64,000 nt of DNA, taken from NCBI GenBank assembly GCA_026008535.1, contig BRKX01000002.1, positions 63,113,170 to 63,177,169 on the forward strand, in the 5' to 3' direction. A program made the translations under genes and the position numbers. This document shows, in pieces, positions 12,001 through 23,629 of this stretch. A model generated the notes under the pieces. The model did no database searches and was not told the DNA's origin. It saw nothing but the letters and a program-made list of their open reading frames with translations. The stretch is from Perilla frutescens (taxonomy: Eukaryota; Streptophyta; Magnoliopsida; Lamiales; Lamiaceae). How positions within the stretch are numbered: the stretch's first letter is position 1; every line of letters starts with the position of its first letter.

Positions 12001-12580
12001 ATTAATTATGTCGTTTCTACTCAAACATACAAATAAAATAATAACACATAGACAATAGTAATGTACAGTATTTAGTATTTACGAGCATTAATGTAAATAT
12101 TAAATGGAATTAGATTATATATCACATTGCAATTTTGGGTCCATAAACTTATAATTCTTTTATGATTGAACCCTAATACTTAATTTAATTGAAATTAGGT
12201 TCATGTTCTGTGAGTTTATTTATAATCAAGTCCTTCATTTACCTACCGTTAAGATTTTAGGTAACATATAAACTTATTTTTAACCAAATTAATAGTATAA
12301 AAAAACACAATTTTAACCAGATAAAAATACACGGAACCAATAAATAAAAATATAAAATATAAACAAAAGTACAATCCACCAACATCGATCGATTATGTTG
12401 ATAATGTAATTTTATTGTTTAATTTTTGAATATACAACCAAATAATAATAGAAATGTAATGATATATATTAATTAACCAGAGCCAGATACAATATCATAT
12501 AATCATGCTAGAGAAACCAAATCGAATTTTAATATCTCAAAAGGTATCGCAAATGTGTTCTCGTATAATTATAATTTTAT
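9017..12580. other. Long AT-rich intergenic region without a recognised gene
   Basis: Small features only: a (CTG)n/(TTA)n patch at 9673-9725, a loosely repeated GGGCTAA/GGAGTTTTATT block at 10060-10290, a (TTTG)n run near 10958, a (TTTTTA)n run near 11035, and a short GC-rich patch at 11095-11145. An open frame at 10373-10651 (92 codons) shows no conserved motif, and I do not call it a gene. A TIR-like terminus may begin near 12120 (CAATTTTGGGTCCATAAAC), but no partner end was found. Confidence 0.45.
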
Positions 12581-12582
12581 GT

Positions 12583-13070
12583 TAGATTTTTGGATTAAAT
12601 AGTTTTAAAGTCGTGAATTTTACATGATTTTTAGTTTTTAACACAATTAAACTTTAAATTCTTATGCTAAAACACCAACTTAACACACTTCAAATTTTAA
12701 CATCAATTCTAATTTCAATTCTACATAAATTGAAACTGATGTGAAAAAGGTAATACAATATGTAAGCTATTTATTTACGTGGTAGTCCACGTGTATTTTA
12801 TCGGAATCCTTAATTTTTAGCTAATATTCTTGGGGAGTGCAGTAGTGACCGATTCCAACCCATATTTGCAAAAATCAACTCAAATGTGTGTGCATTTCCC
12901 AAAGGGAAAAGAAGATGTGTGCATTTTGCATGTTAATTTGAGTGGAATTGGTGTAGATGTTAAATTTTCAAAACGTGTTAAGTTAATATTTTGCTATAGA
13001 ATTTAATGTTCGTGTTAAAAAAAAAACATGTACAGTTCATGATTTTAAAACCATTTAACCCTATGTTTTT
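12583..13070. mobile_element. MULE-like TIR element, about 470 bp
   Basis: The element proper is 12592-13061. The left end GGATTAAATAGTTTTAAA is matched by the inverted right end GGGTTAAATGGTTTTAAA. The shared subterminal sequence covers about 110 bp (TTTTTAACAC, AACTTAACAC, TTTAACATC). Candidate 9-bp duplications TAGATTTTT and TATGTTTTT agree at 7 of 9 positions, so the insertion is older or the edge is off by a base or two. The same terminal style appears at about 20600. Confidence 0.65.
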
Positions 13071-13189
13071 TTAACTAATATATACTATAATATGATTTTG
13101 CTGATTATATATTGATAATTTAATATTTATAAACAACATATAATATTATACTATGCTAGAGTAATTAAATTGAATTTAAATACCTAAAA

Positions 13190-13951
13190 GTGATTGTAAC
13201 ACAATTTTTTGTATTTAATTTGGTAAAACACAAAACGGTGTAAAATTCAGATAATTTTCGGATCAAAAATATATTTATACGGATCCAATCTCTATTTTTT
13301 CTCTGATTCTTCTCTTCAAAACTTAATCTTCAAACGGTTTTTAAAATCTTCAGAGTAAATTTGTCTCTTTGATTTTCTCGAACTTGTTGTTTGAACTTGG
13401 TCTTTGAAGTTTTTGGGGGAAAATTTGTATTCTCGATCTTCTTTGACTTGGTCTTTAGTCTTAATAACATTAACTCGGAGGGCCGACGCCTTGTTTCCGG
13501 ATCAAACACCAATTTCGGAATGAATTTGATAAAGAACGCTTTTGACTGTCTTGCTTATGGATCAAAGACCGTCTTAGGGATGAATTTGGTGAAGAACGCC
13601 TTGAATATTTGAGAGAATTTCAATTATGGAATTTCTTCTCAAATTCTTGAACTCTTCAAATGACTTCTGGTGTGATTTTCAATTGATACGGAGGTCCCTA
13701 TTTATAGTTGTAGGGAGAGAGATCTAGAGCTGATGTGACACTATCTCATTGGCTGTTGGAAATTGATATATATCTTTTGAAAGATATTTATTTGTTGCCA
13801 AAGGCTCTTGATGTTTATCATATAATAATATCTTTATTATTTAAATACTTTATCTAATTTTGGATTTCATACGATTCAAAACTAAATAAATATATAAAAA
13901 ATAATAAAAATATTATATATAATATTTTAAATTTTTGCTATCTACAGTGAT
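13190..13951 (-). mobile_element. Solo LTR of an LTR retrotransposon, 752 bp, minus orientation
   Basis: The LTR is 13195-13946. Read on the minus strand it starts TGTAGATAGC and ends GTGTTACA (TG...CA). The 5-bp sequence GTGAT sits on both sides (13190-13194 and 13947-13951), the usual LTR-element target duplication. On the minus strand a TATA box (CTATAAATAGGGACC, about 13693-13707) is followed by an AAGACC/AAATTCATCC-rich R/U5-like region. No internal coding region or second LTR is present, so it is a recombined solo LTR. Confidence 0.85.
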
Positions 13952-15269
13952 TATGAAAAATACTTATACTCTTTAGGCACACAACAATGTTTTTCTATTT
14001 TATATTATGTAACGCCTCAAAATCAAATTCCAACCCAATCTTTTATTTCAGGGTCCAATTATTGTAATAACTCATTTTATTTTAAAAATATGCAAGTATG
14101 GGGCTTTTGAGCCATTTTGAGCCCATCCGTAAATATTTTTATTTTCGGTCCAATTGTTGTTGGAACAATAATGAACGAATATATTAAATGATAGTTCTCT
14201 TCGAAACCCGATTTTGATCAAATTTCTCGCTCCGTTTCAAGATTTATGTCGAGTCCATTTTATTCTAATTAAAGCTCATTTATTGTGAGGCCCAAATTAT
14301 TTAATATTGAGGCCCAAAGAAAATAAGCCCAATAGATATAATTTATATATGAGTGTATACATATATATATATATATGTATATATTATTTCCCATCCCCAT
14401 TTTCTATATTTCATAGAGAGAGAGAAATAAAAAAAAGGGGAAAAAAGAGAGAGATAGGGCAAACTGAAAGGGAGAGAAAGAAGGGAAATAAAGGAAAGAG
14501 AAGAGGAGAGAACAGAGAGAAGGAGACAAATCCAGCAAAAGAGAAAGAGAAAGGGAAAGATAAGAGAAAGAAGAGAAAGAAAGGATGAGAGAGAGAGAGG
14601 AGTCGAGAGTTAAGAGGGGAAAGGAGAGAAAAGCTGTTGGGCAGGGGTTTCCGGACCTTCCACCGGCACCGGAGCAGCAGCAGCAGTGGTAGCACATCGC
14701 CGGAGCGCCGGTGAGCAGCCGCAGAGCTCACCTTATCTACCGCCTTCGTCGTCATCGACGCATTGAGCTCGAAGAATCAGATGAACGAACCCTAATTCGC
14801 TGCTCTACCCCAGGATTTGTAAATGAGGTGGGTAATTCTATACTCTTCTATGTGCAAATGGAATGTTGATCTATGGAATCATCTATAGAATGATTTTTGG
14901 ATATGAATTGATATTACAATATGAAATCATCGTCTCGATATATGATACCATACGAGATAGATGTAGTAACCCTTATAAACAATGATACTATGCTATTAAT
15001 TGATGAAGGAATGAGATCAAGACGATGCATTCTAGGTTGTAACCTATGTTAGTGGACTATAAGTTAAGATTATTGTTCGATTGTCTATCATTCTCATCTA
15101 TGTTATTAATTTAGGAAATCGGACGCTTGACCCTTCCTTATGCTATGACCCATGATCAACACTCTAGTGTGCTATTACGATATGATCTTACAATAAATCT
15201 TATCCAAGACGATAGGCTTAGAACGAGCATAGTATGATCAAAGTTTTAGCTACTATAGTTATAAGGTGG

Positions 15270-15655
15270 GTGATATCTATCCAACACGTGACTTATGTTT
15301 CAAAAACGTGTTATGCTTATGATGAAATATGTTTATGATAATAAGACATGCCTTAAAATACTTTTATGCTCAATAATATCTATTCAACATGTGACTTATG
15401 TTTCAAAATCGTGTTATGCTTATGATGAAATATGTTTATGATAAGACATGCCTCAAAATACTTTTATGCTCAATGATATCTATCCAACACGTGACTTATG
15501 TTTCAAAAACATATCCTATATATGACAATATATGTTTATGTTTAAGCATGCTTTAGATTACTTTTATGGCTGAATAATTTCTAATTAACATGAGGCTTTA
15601 TGTTTCAAAATCATGTTATGTTTATGATAAAATATGTTTATGTTAAAGCATGCTT
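15270..15655 (+). repeat. About four diverged ~105-bp tandem repeats within the long LTR
   Basis: Each unit contains ACTTATGTTTCAAAA, GTGTTATG(C/T)TTATGAT, AATATGTTTATG and CATGC(C/T)T(C/T)(A/T)AA. Copies start near 15270, 15378, 15475 and 15583. The first three begin with TATCTATCCAACACGTG or a close variant. Confidence 0.8.
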
Positions 15656-15709
15656 CAAAGATCAAATATTTTTTTTATGGTTCATCGGAAGATATTAAGC
15701 TCTACGGTT

Positions 15710-15890
15710 CCCGGTATGAGCACTTCGGTGCAGTATGAACACTTGGTGCGGTATGTTATAGCACTTTGCAGTATGAGCACTTCGGTATGGTATGATATAG
15801 CACTTCAGTGTAGTATAAGCACTTCAGTGCGGTATTATATAGCACTTCAGTGCAGTATGAGCACTTCGGTGCGGTATGGCACAATGGTGC
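15710..15890 (+). repeat. Minisatellite of GTATGAGCACTTCGGTGC-like units
   Basis: The core G(T)ATGAGCACTTCGGTGCGG alternates with ATATAGCACTTCAGTGCAG. There are about nine degenerate copies of an 18-20 bp core, arranged in higher-order pairs. An 83-codon open frame across this stretch only reflects the repeat. Confidence 0.75.
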
Positions 15891-16611
15891 AATTTATATG
15901 ATTGGGAACCATATTGAGTTAACCTTCCGTATGTTAATGAGCAGAAACTTTTTATGGGCATTATAGTGAGTATGTTTAATATGCAAGCTATTTATTGAAT
16001 GACTAAGTATATTTCAGAAATTTAAAATCTCACTGAGTGTTTTTTTGGCACTCAGCCCATCTATTTTTTTCAAAATATTTTCAGGTATTTGATGACGGCT
16101 GACGTGGACCAATGGGGACTTCCTATTTCATTGACCACTTTTATGATTTCTATTTATTGATTATGTGTAGTTGTGGTCAATAAGTATGAATTTTATGCTT
16201 TCGCTTTATGATCATGATACATTTAACTATTTTATGGACATTTGTGAATGTTGTAGTCTTGGGCACATTTCAAATGTTGATTGTTGGATTTTGACTAGTC
16301 TTGGTCACATATTTGATTGGTTGTTGAATGGTAAACGCCATTGAGCATGAATATCATGAATATTTTAAACTAAATGTTGCCCAAATTTTTATGACCAAAG
16401 AAAATTATTTATTTTGAAATTGTGAAAATTTTATCGTCATTTCTTTTGGTTGTGTGTTTTCATTAGCACCTAGGCCTTCGGGTTCGGGTTGCTACATATT
16501 ATATAGTAATTAATTTAATATTATATTCTTACAAGCTTTATATGCTCATATCATAATAATAATTCATAATATGTTAAAAGGTTCATTAAAAGAAATATGT
16601 ATGTTTGCTAA

Positions 16612-17557
16612 GGGGTAATTCTATTCACAACCCCCATTCTTCTCTTTATAACCCTCAAAATTAATATAAACATAAATATTTTGTAATAGACCAATTTATC
16701 CCTAAAACCCTCAGTACTCGAAAACAACTGTTTTAAAATTTAAATCATAACCCCATCTTTCGTTTGTATTTTTTCTTCATAACCTTGACCCGGTCTTATT
16801 GATAAAAGAAAAATGAAAAAAAAAGTGTGTTTCATTCATTTTCTTTTATTTTGACATCATGTTGCTTCAATCTTTTAGGATGTAAGTATTTCATCGGAAA
16901 AAAATGTATGCATCTTTGATTTTTACGGACTATGATAGGTACAATCTATTTTCCCTCAACCAATGTATTTTATTTGTGTTAGGATCCAACATGTTTTATT
17001 TTCAAGAATTTAATAATAAAATAAGCCAAAGCAAACAATTTGATATTAAAACTCAACAAGAATAAATGAAAATAATGTTCAACAACCATTCTGGAAAATC
17101 TTGTTTTCAAATAACTCTTGGTGTAGAGAATCTGTGAAAAAAATAATAGAGTTATGACAGATTTCCTCTTCGTACACAAAATTATGTTGTAAAGAAAATT
17201 ATATTATAGTATTTGGACGCGATAATAAAATCAAAATTAAATTATAGTTTATATAAAAAACAAATATTTTTAATCAATAAGAATTAGGGGCAAACGTATT
17301 TAGTCGAGGTATTTTTTTCCACCATTTGTTTTATCAAAATGAATATAATGGGGTTATGAAAAAAGAGGAGGCGGGTGAGGGTTATAAAGGAACAATAATT
17401 TATTTGGTAGGGGGTTTTAAGTATTGGAGGTTGTATTTCTCTAAAAACGTATTAAGAAGGTTGTAAGGGCAACTTAATCTATTAAAAAAAATATCTGTAT
17501 TTATATTCATTTTAGGACTTGTCAAAAGAAATATGGGGGTTGTGAATAGGATTCCCC
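16612..17557. mobile_element. TIR element, about 946 bp, target duplication not resolved
   Basis: The left end GGGGTAATTCTATTCACAAC is mirrored by the right end, which inverted reads GGGGAATCCTATTCACAACC. Further inverted matches include TATAACCCTC (16653) against GAGGGTTATA (17376) and CATAACCCCAT (16746) against ATGGGGTTATG (17348). The interior is AT-rich and non-coding. The 8-9 bp flanks do not match well, so the superfamily is open. Confidence 0.7.
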
Positions 17558-18174
17558 TTTCTCTTAATTGAAACAAACCTCCAACAAAAATGTTGGACTG
17601 AATTAGGCATTTAGGCCCAAGTTTCGCAGCCACATGCTACATGCCGCCATCCTAGATTTTCATGCACTGTCTAAAGTCGTTTGTTAGATAATAGCGACAT
17701 ATAACTGTCAGTACATGTGACACCGTGGATCCCAGCTGACAAGATTCTCTATTTCAACTAATATTTTGTCTTTTATTCAAACTAGTATTTCTCACTAGAA
17801 TCAACAAATAATAATTATTTTTTAGATATGTAATATTATGATTATTTTAAAATTCTATATGTTGTGTTTAATTTTTAAAATTAATAAAACGATATGTACA
17901 TGCATTAATTAAAATTAATTAGATAAGAAGATCAATTTTGTGTAGTTACGATAAATAAAAACAAAAAATCAAATTTAGGAGCTAAATGAAAATTCATATT
18001 AGAAAGATTGAATTGGAATATTTCAAACGACACGATTTATAAATAGCAATGTGTAATTGTCCACGATTAAAGAATATTTAATTTCTCTAAATATATGATA
18101 GATATAAAAAATATAATTATTTAATCATTTTAAATGATGAAATTAAAATAAAAAATAATAATAAATTATTGCAA

Positions 18175-18231
<57 letters not shown>

Positions 18232-18750
18232 GTGCAACACAAATGAAAGCTATTTTTAGTCGATACATGTAGAGTACTACAAATTCTCCACCTATGCATA
18301 AAAACTTTAAATAAAAAAAATGTTACAAATCTAAAACTTCCAAGTAAAAAAAATAATAAATAAGATTGCAAAAAATGTGTTAAAATACAACAGCAGTAAT
18401 CTAAACTGTCGTGCAAAATTCAAAAATAAAAATAAAAAACTACAACAATAAATATCATTATTGTTCTCTATTATATAAAAATTGTTGTCTAAAATATAAT
18501 TGTTAAATCGTGTGTCTGTCGCATAATTTTGCCTTAATATATATATAGATTATTAAATTGCGGCAACAAAAACTCACGTGAGATTATTTTATAAATCAAA
18601 CTTCGTAATATGGGTTAAGATTCAAATTAAAACTCATATTGTGATTTTTTTTATATTTGATTATGTTTGAAACTAGATCTTGATTCATATTACGAATTTT
18701 AACCCGTAAGATAGTCTGACATAAGATTCAAACATTTATGAAGCTTGAAC
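17558..18750. other. AT-rich intergenic region with a long (TTA)n microsatellite
   Basis: A (TTA)n run covers about 18176-18231. A short inverted repeat (CGTAATATGGGTTA...ATTACGAATTTTAACCC) lies at about 18605-18705. Nothing gene-like was recognised. Confidence 0.5.
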
Positions 18751-19029
18751 ACATTTATAATTGAGACAATAGAGAAAAATACCCATTTCAAATTTTAAAA
18801 AATTTATTTTACCCACAAAGTTTTAAACTATTTATTTTACCACTAATACCTAAATACCCTTCAATTAATCATTATTTTTATTGTGTTGAATTTTTATTTA
18901 ATTTGAAATATCTCTCCTCTCTCATGTCTCCTACCTCTTCTCTTTCTTCTTTCTTCTGTCGATGATGAAGAACATATCCAACAAATCTCTTGCAAAAAAA
19001 ATGCTCCCATCTATATAACTCGCTCTCTA

Positions 19030-19897
19030 ATAGATAGCCATCTATAAACCTCATCCCAATACTTCATTTAAGAGTCTTATGATCACACTTTGGATCATAT
19101 GTCACTTTTTTTTTTCTTCATTCTAAAGTTGTCTGCTTCATCACCTGTAGAGTCTGAATTCATTTCACCATCAGAGTCTTCATATTCTGAAATGAAGCCA
19201 AGTTGATCATTTTCACTATGACCCCTTCTATCTGCATATCCGTCCACAATTTGCATATGATATGGTATTCTATGCTCATCAACACTTACACAATCTGAGA
19301 AAAAATTATACTTTCTATTGTTGTGTTTCAATTCATGTCTGGCTTTAATATATTCCTCATCTTCTGAAGCCAAGTCATTAGCACTCAAATCATCATCAGT
19401 GTCAGAATCACTAGATGGGTTGTATTCAAAGTCTTCTTATCATCAAAACCTTCATTAAACTTTCCTTGCACTTGTATCTCAATATCTATTTCTCTAGCAA
19501 CTTCTCTTACTTGCTCTCTCTTTTCATTTGCACTTAAGTTTGTTACCTCTGCATCCACAATATGATTTCCACTGTCCTCTACACCATCTAATTCAACCTT
19601 CTTTCCATCGTCAACAAATATACTAATTATTTTGCATCTTTGAGAAAGATGTGATAGCATATCAAGCACATCTCTATCCCCTTTCAAACCTTTATATACT
19701 ACTGTCTTAGGAACTTTGTATGCTAAAATTTTCCAACTAATATAACCAAATTCTTAACTTCATCCTCCAAGTCCAGACATCCAAATCTATCAGCATCTAA
19801 ATCATGTTTCCTTTCAATTTGACCCCTTTCATAAACTCTACCAGACTCTAAATTCACAAATCTACCACCATGATGAATATATATCGCGAATGTATCA
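19030..19897 (-). pseudogene. Decayed MULE transposase, N-terminal part
   Basis: On the minus strand from 19897 the frame reads FAIYIHHGGRFV and YERGQIERKHDLDADRFGC, the N-terminal pattern of plant Mutator-like transposases. It continues after a frameshift near 19735 into KGDRDVLDMLSHLSQRCKI. It shifts again near 19430 into an acidic Asp/Glu/Ser linker (SDTDDDLSAND...). A third break at the A run near 19115 precedes VTYDPKCDHKTLK, the motif that normally leads into the MuDR domain, and a stop follows. The DDE catalytic core is absent. At least three frame disruptions make it inactive. Probable 5' exon and leader sequence lies at 20050-20440. Confidence 0.72.
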
Positions 19898-20039
19898 CTA
19901 CATTAGAGAAATTCATTTAAATAACCATAATTAAGAGAGCAGGAAACTCGAAGTAGCAAAATCACAAACCCTATATTCAATATTACTAAACCACCATATT
20001 TAATATAACAAGCCCCTAATCACTAATCAATGAAAAAAT

Positions 20040-20605
20040 TAGTAAAATAAATGTCGTCTACCTGTTAGTCATTGTCGGCATATGAGTCGCCAACCATGGG
20101 ACCACCACAACTTTGTTGACAAACCTTCCACGGGGACTCTGTAGCAACAACACAACGATTAACTTGTCGGGAATCTCTATCACAAACTTCGACCGAGAAC
20201 ACAATAGGTGTGATTTTAGATTTTTTTAAAGAAATCGACAATTCAATCGAGACTTGTATTTGGGGATTTTTGAAGATGGGCCATTCGAGAATTGAGAATC
20301 TTCTAAAGATAAAAAAGATGTTTGGGTATCGGTGAAGGATAAAATGGAATTGGGAATTGTAATGTAAATTAATAAAATTAAAAACAAAAGCTTTTTCATT
20401 ATTAAAATACACGTGGGTGTACACATGGAATCACACTTGTACACCTGTTGTCACGTCAACTTTAATTTTGATGTAATTTGAATTGATGTTATAATTGCAA
20501 AATAATGTAAGTTTGTGTTGTAGATATAACTTTTTAAAGTTCATGTTAAAAACCAAAATTCTTGAATAGTTTGTGATATTTAAACCAATTAACTCTAAAA
20601 CAAAA
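20040..20605 (-). mobile_element. Probable 5' leader and terminus of the MULE fragment
   Basis: Upstream of the transposase remnant the minus strand holds a short open exon-like stretch ending near 20065. Near 20600 there is a terminus-like sequence (minus strand GAGTTAATTGGTTTAAATAT) that resembles the TIR of the 12592-13061 element (GG(A/G)TTAAAT(A/G)GTTTTAAA). A matching opposite end was not found, so this MULE is probably truncated near 19000. Confidence 0.45.
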
Positions 20606-20859
20606 GACTCATCTCCCACACTATGCCACTATGATGGGGAGTTCGGGCATTGAGAAATTTAACGTGTTGTCATGCCTGAGAAGACGGATGAAGAAGATGA
20701 CTTGACGGTTGGAATAGGTGTTGGTCAGACATGGATGAAGGGGAAGAGGGTGGGGTGGCTTGAGAAAAAGAAAAGTTGTCTCCTCATTTTTTTTCTTGGA
20801 GACTGGTGTTGCTGGAAAAAATGATATGTTGCTAGGAAAAATAGAGTTTTATCACTACG

Positions 20860-22210
20860 CATAACCTCCGTAGCGCGCAGGCTACATGTGCAGCCACCGT
20901 TGGACACGCAAGCTCAGCGCGCATCCCCTATTGCGCGCAAGCTATGAGCGCAGTCGCGTCGAACGCGCAAGCTCAAGGCGCATCCTCCGTCGGACGTGCA
21001 ACCCCCTCGCGCACAAATCATGAGAGTAGAGGTGGCAATGGTTCCGAAACCGTCAAACCGCTAGTTGCATATGGTTTGGGAGTTAAGACATTTTTTTGTT
21101 CCAAATTAGTTTTTATCAAAGACAATTAGCTAAATCTTTGTTTATAGTTACGCTAATAACCAAAGATTAATCTTAATAGAATATGGTCACATAAATTATT
21201 AAACTGATACCACGACTTCTAATATGTAGGAATGGGTTGAAATTTAATTTTTTCTTCCAATGATAATATTATATAATATAAATGATATTATTGCTATTGT
21301 AATTGTTTAAATAATAATAAGCTAATAAATAAAAATAATATTACAGTAACTTGAAATCACAATTTAATTTAATTTAAAATAATTAACTCCACATTTGTAT
21401 TATTCAATTGATTTTGTTTATAATATGATTCATAAGAAGCTAGGAGTTCATTTTCGTCATTTCCCCTTTTTAAGATTAAGGTATATAAATTTACAAGTAA
21501 TACATTTGTTTATATTGATTAATGTAACTAAATTATTTTTATTGAGTAAATGTACCCACAAATTAGGAATTAATCCCAACAAATAATAGAATTTCTATTA
21601 AGATAAAATGGTGCAATGATACCTAATGACCTAATATCATTTTATAGGATAAATTAAATCATCACCTTTGATCAAAAAATCATTGTGGGATATTTGATTT
21701 GAGAATTGAAATGTATTTTTTTGTCCCACGTCGGTTTCATATCAAAGACAATGAGTTAGACTTTTCTTGTAAAAGAATATTGATCTTTAGTTATCATTTC
21801 AAACAATTCTCTTTCTAATAATATTTAATTATGGAAATCTCGTATTATTTTGTAGATTCCTAATTTGTGAGTATTTTTATTTAAGGTTGTACGAATTTAA
21901 CATATTGAAATTAAACAAAAAAATAGTTTAAGGTTAGAACCGCCGAATCCCGGTTCCCATTTTTTAGAATCATAACCGAACCGTCAGAACACGATTCTGG
22001 TTACAGTTTCGAACTGTCGGCCACAGTTTCGGTTCTGGAACCACCGGTTCCGAAATCGTTTGCCACCTCTATACGAGAGTTTCCACCGTCAGACGCACAT
22101 CCCCCGTCGGGAAAACATCTTGTAAGCCCTCACTGCACATGCCCCTGCACACAACTTCAATGCGCATCTCCTGCGCGCAGCTTCAATTCGCAGGTCCGCC
22201 ACTCCCTTGC
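20860..22210. repeat. GC-rich degenerate minisatellite, split by a hAT insertion
   Basis: Two or more ~59-bp units carry (A/G)CGCAAGCTCA, GCGCATCC and CCGTCGGA/CCGTTGGA motifs at 20870-21018. Related GCGCATCTCC, CCGTCAGACG and CCCGTCGG motifs resume at 22080-22200 after the insertion. The base composition is far above the local average. The unit may derive from a captured gene or a retroelement leader; no protein motif was recognised. Confidence 0.55.
21019..22079. mobile_element. hAT-type non-autonomous element, 1045 bp
   Basis: The element proper is 21027-22071. The left end is TAGAGGTGGCAATGG, and the right end, inverted, is TAGAGGTGGCAAACG, the classic hAT TIR. GGTTCCGAAACCG/CGGTTCCGAAATCG subterminal repeats follow. 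The flanking 8-mers CATGAGAG and TACGAGAG agree at 6 of 8 positions. The interior is AT-rich without transposase. It interrupts the GC-rich repeat block. Confidence 0.85.
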
Positions 22211-23620
22211 TCTCTTTCTCTCTCGCCAGCCGGAAATGACCCTCCCTCTCCTCTTTTCGTCTGCACTTGGCTGCACGCCGTCATGAAACTCAGACGAGAA
22301 GATGGTGCCCGAGGAGATGCGCAAGAGACACGAGGAAGGGGATCTCGTAGAAGATGACGAGTCAACGAGTAGCAGAGATGATCTTGATCTATTCACGTAG
22401 CAGCAAATCCACCAAATCCCATCGTTCGACATTTTAGATTCGACCCTATAATCTGCTACTGTACTGCAAATTTGGCAGAATGCATTTAATGTTCTTGGAG
22501 ATTGGAGTTTTGGTTTCAATTTAGTGTTATATTGAACTTTAGATTGTGAAAAATAGATAATCTAGAGAGAAAAAAATATACAATATCGTCGAAAAAATGA
22601 TTTACAACATCACCGAAAAGAATGGATGGCCGACGCCGGTGACGACCAATTCCACAGAGACTCAGCCTCAGCCACCAATTCCATCTTATTTTTTAAAATT
22701 AAGATATTACTTGTAATAAAAATAATATAGAAGTTTATAACCATAACAAGAAAATGAAAATATTTCAAATAGTCCATACCAAAAATATTACAAATTAATT
22801 AAACGGTGGAGATCAAATTGACATAAACCGTGCTTTTTATAAATGACTATGATTTATTGTTCAGATAAAATAGTCAATACCAAAAATATTACAAACTAAT
22901 TAAACGACATTTCATAAAATTATAAAAAATAAAATCGCACCCATTAAACATTATTTCCTAAAATTACATAAAATAAAATAAAAATTTATTATTTGGATAT
23001 ATAGAAAACTAGAGAAAAAAATAGATAATTTTAAAGTGTGTTGAAATATAGCAAAATTAATATCAATTTATAAAGAATAAAAAAAATATGAATTTTGGTA
23101 TATTTTTTATTTATTTTTATAATATTATATAAAAAATATACTAATTTTATCTATATATCTAAATAAAATTGATTGACCAATATGATAGAGACAAGTGTCT
23201 CTGTCCCATTGGCCAAAGACATGGTTGGCATGAAACCACAAATGGTCACATATGGATATGGCTAGTGGTCGACCATTGCTTTTCAATTTCACCCATTTTT
23301 TTTCTTTTTTTTTTCCTTCTTTTTGCTGACATGGCAGCGACCACAATCCTTGTGGTTGTTGATAAAAGTAGTCTTAGGAAAGCCATTTGAGGATGTGATG
23401 TCCGAGCACTCAATCGCCGGGGAAAGATAACATCAATAATTATTTTCTTTTTTTTTTTGTGAATTTTTTTTAACAAAGAGTATTTTGGGCCAAAACAGAT
23501 AAAATAAGTAGTTTTAAAATTTAGAGGATTTTTTTAAAAATTGAAGTGGGTAAAAAAAAGTTAGCTATTTATAATCTAGACATGATTTTAAAAAGGGTAC
23601 AATAATAACCTAATATTTTG
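22211..23620. other. Intergenic sequence, mixed composition, no gene recognised
   Basis: A moderately GC-rich stretch at 22200-22380 has overlapping open frames on both strands but no protein motif. A short palindrome AGAGACAAGTGTCTCT lies near 23186. The remainder is AT-rich and includes the right inverted-repeat arm described for the composite region. Confidence 0.4.
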
Positions 23621-23629
23621 AAGAGAAGC

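Larger units (their letters stand above)
14003..16501 (+). mobile_element. Long solo LTR (2489 bp), probably of a Gypsy-class retrotransposon
   Basis: The LTR is 14008-16496. It begins TGTAACGCC and ends GGGTTGCTACA, with TATTA on both sides (14003-14007 and 16497-16501). Plus orientation is suggested by a TATA-rich region at about 14341-14385 followed by a long GA-rich leader (14414-14640). It then carries a run of about 105-bp repeats (15270-15655) and a short minisatellite (15710-15890). There is no coding region. TGTAAC...GTTACA-type ends and LTRs above 2 kb suit Gypsy chromoviruses, but the family is not proven. The orientation is inferred. Confidence 0.72.
18753..23575 (-). mobile_element. 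Possible composite MULE-type region bounded by degenerate inverted repeats
   Basis: About 80 bp at 18777-18860 (AAATACCCATTTCAAATTTT, ACTATTTATTTTA) recur inverted at 23475-23560 (inverted reading TTACCCACTTCAATTTTT, ACTACTTATTTTA). ATTTATAAT occurs at 18753-18761 and 23567-23575, which would be a 9-bp duplication. Inside lie a MULE transposase remnant (minus strand), a GC-rich repeat block and a hAT insertion. The outermost TIR bases do not align well, and a second MULE-type terminus lies at about 20600. The region may be several nested pieces rather than one element. Confidence 0.4.

Noticed and set aside
12110..12430. Possible TIR element starting CAATTTTGGGTCCATAAAC
   Set aside because: No inverted partner end or target duplication could be found.
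14307..14755. Three overlapping ORFs of 93-114 codons
   Set aside because: They arise from the GA-rich leader of the long LTR; composition is Arg/Lys/Glu or Ser/Leu/Phe monotone with no domain.
15650..15901. 83-codon ORF with repeated STSVRY-type residues
   Set aside because: It is a read-through of the LTR minisatellite.
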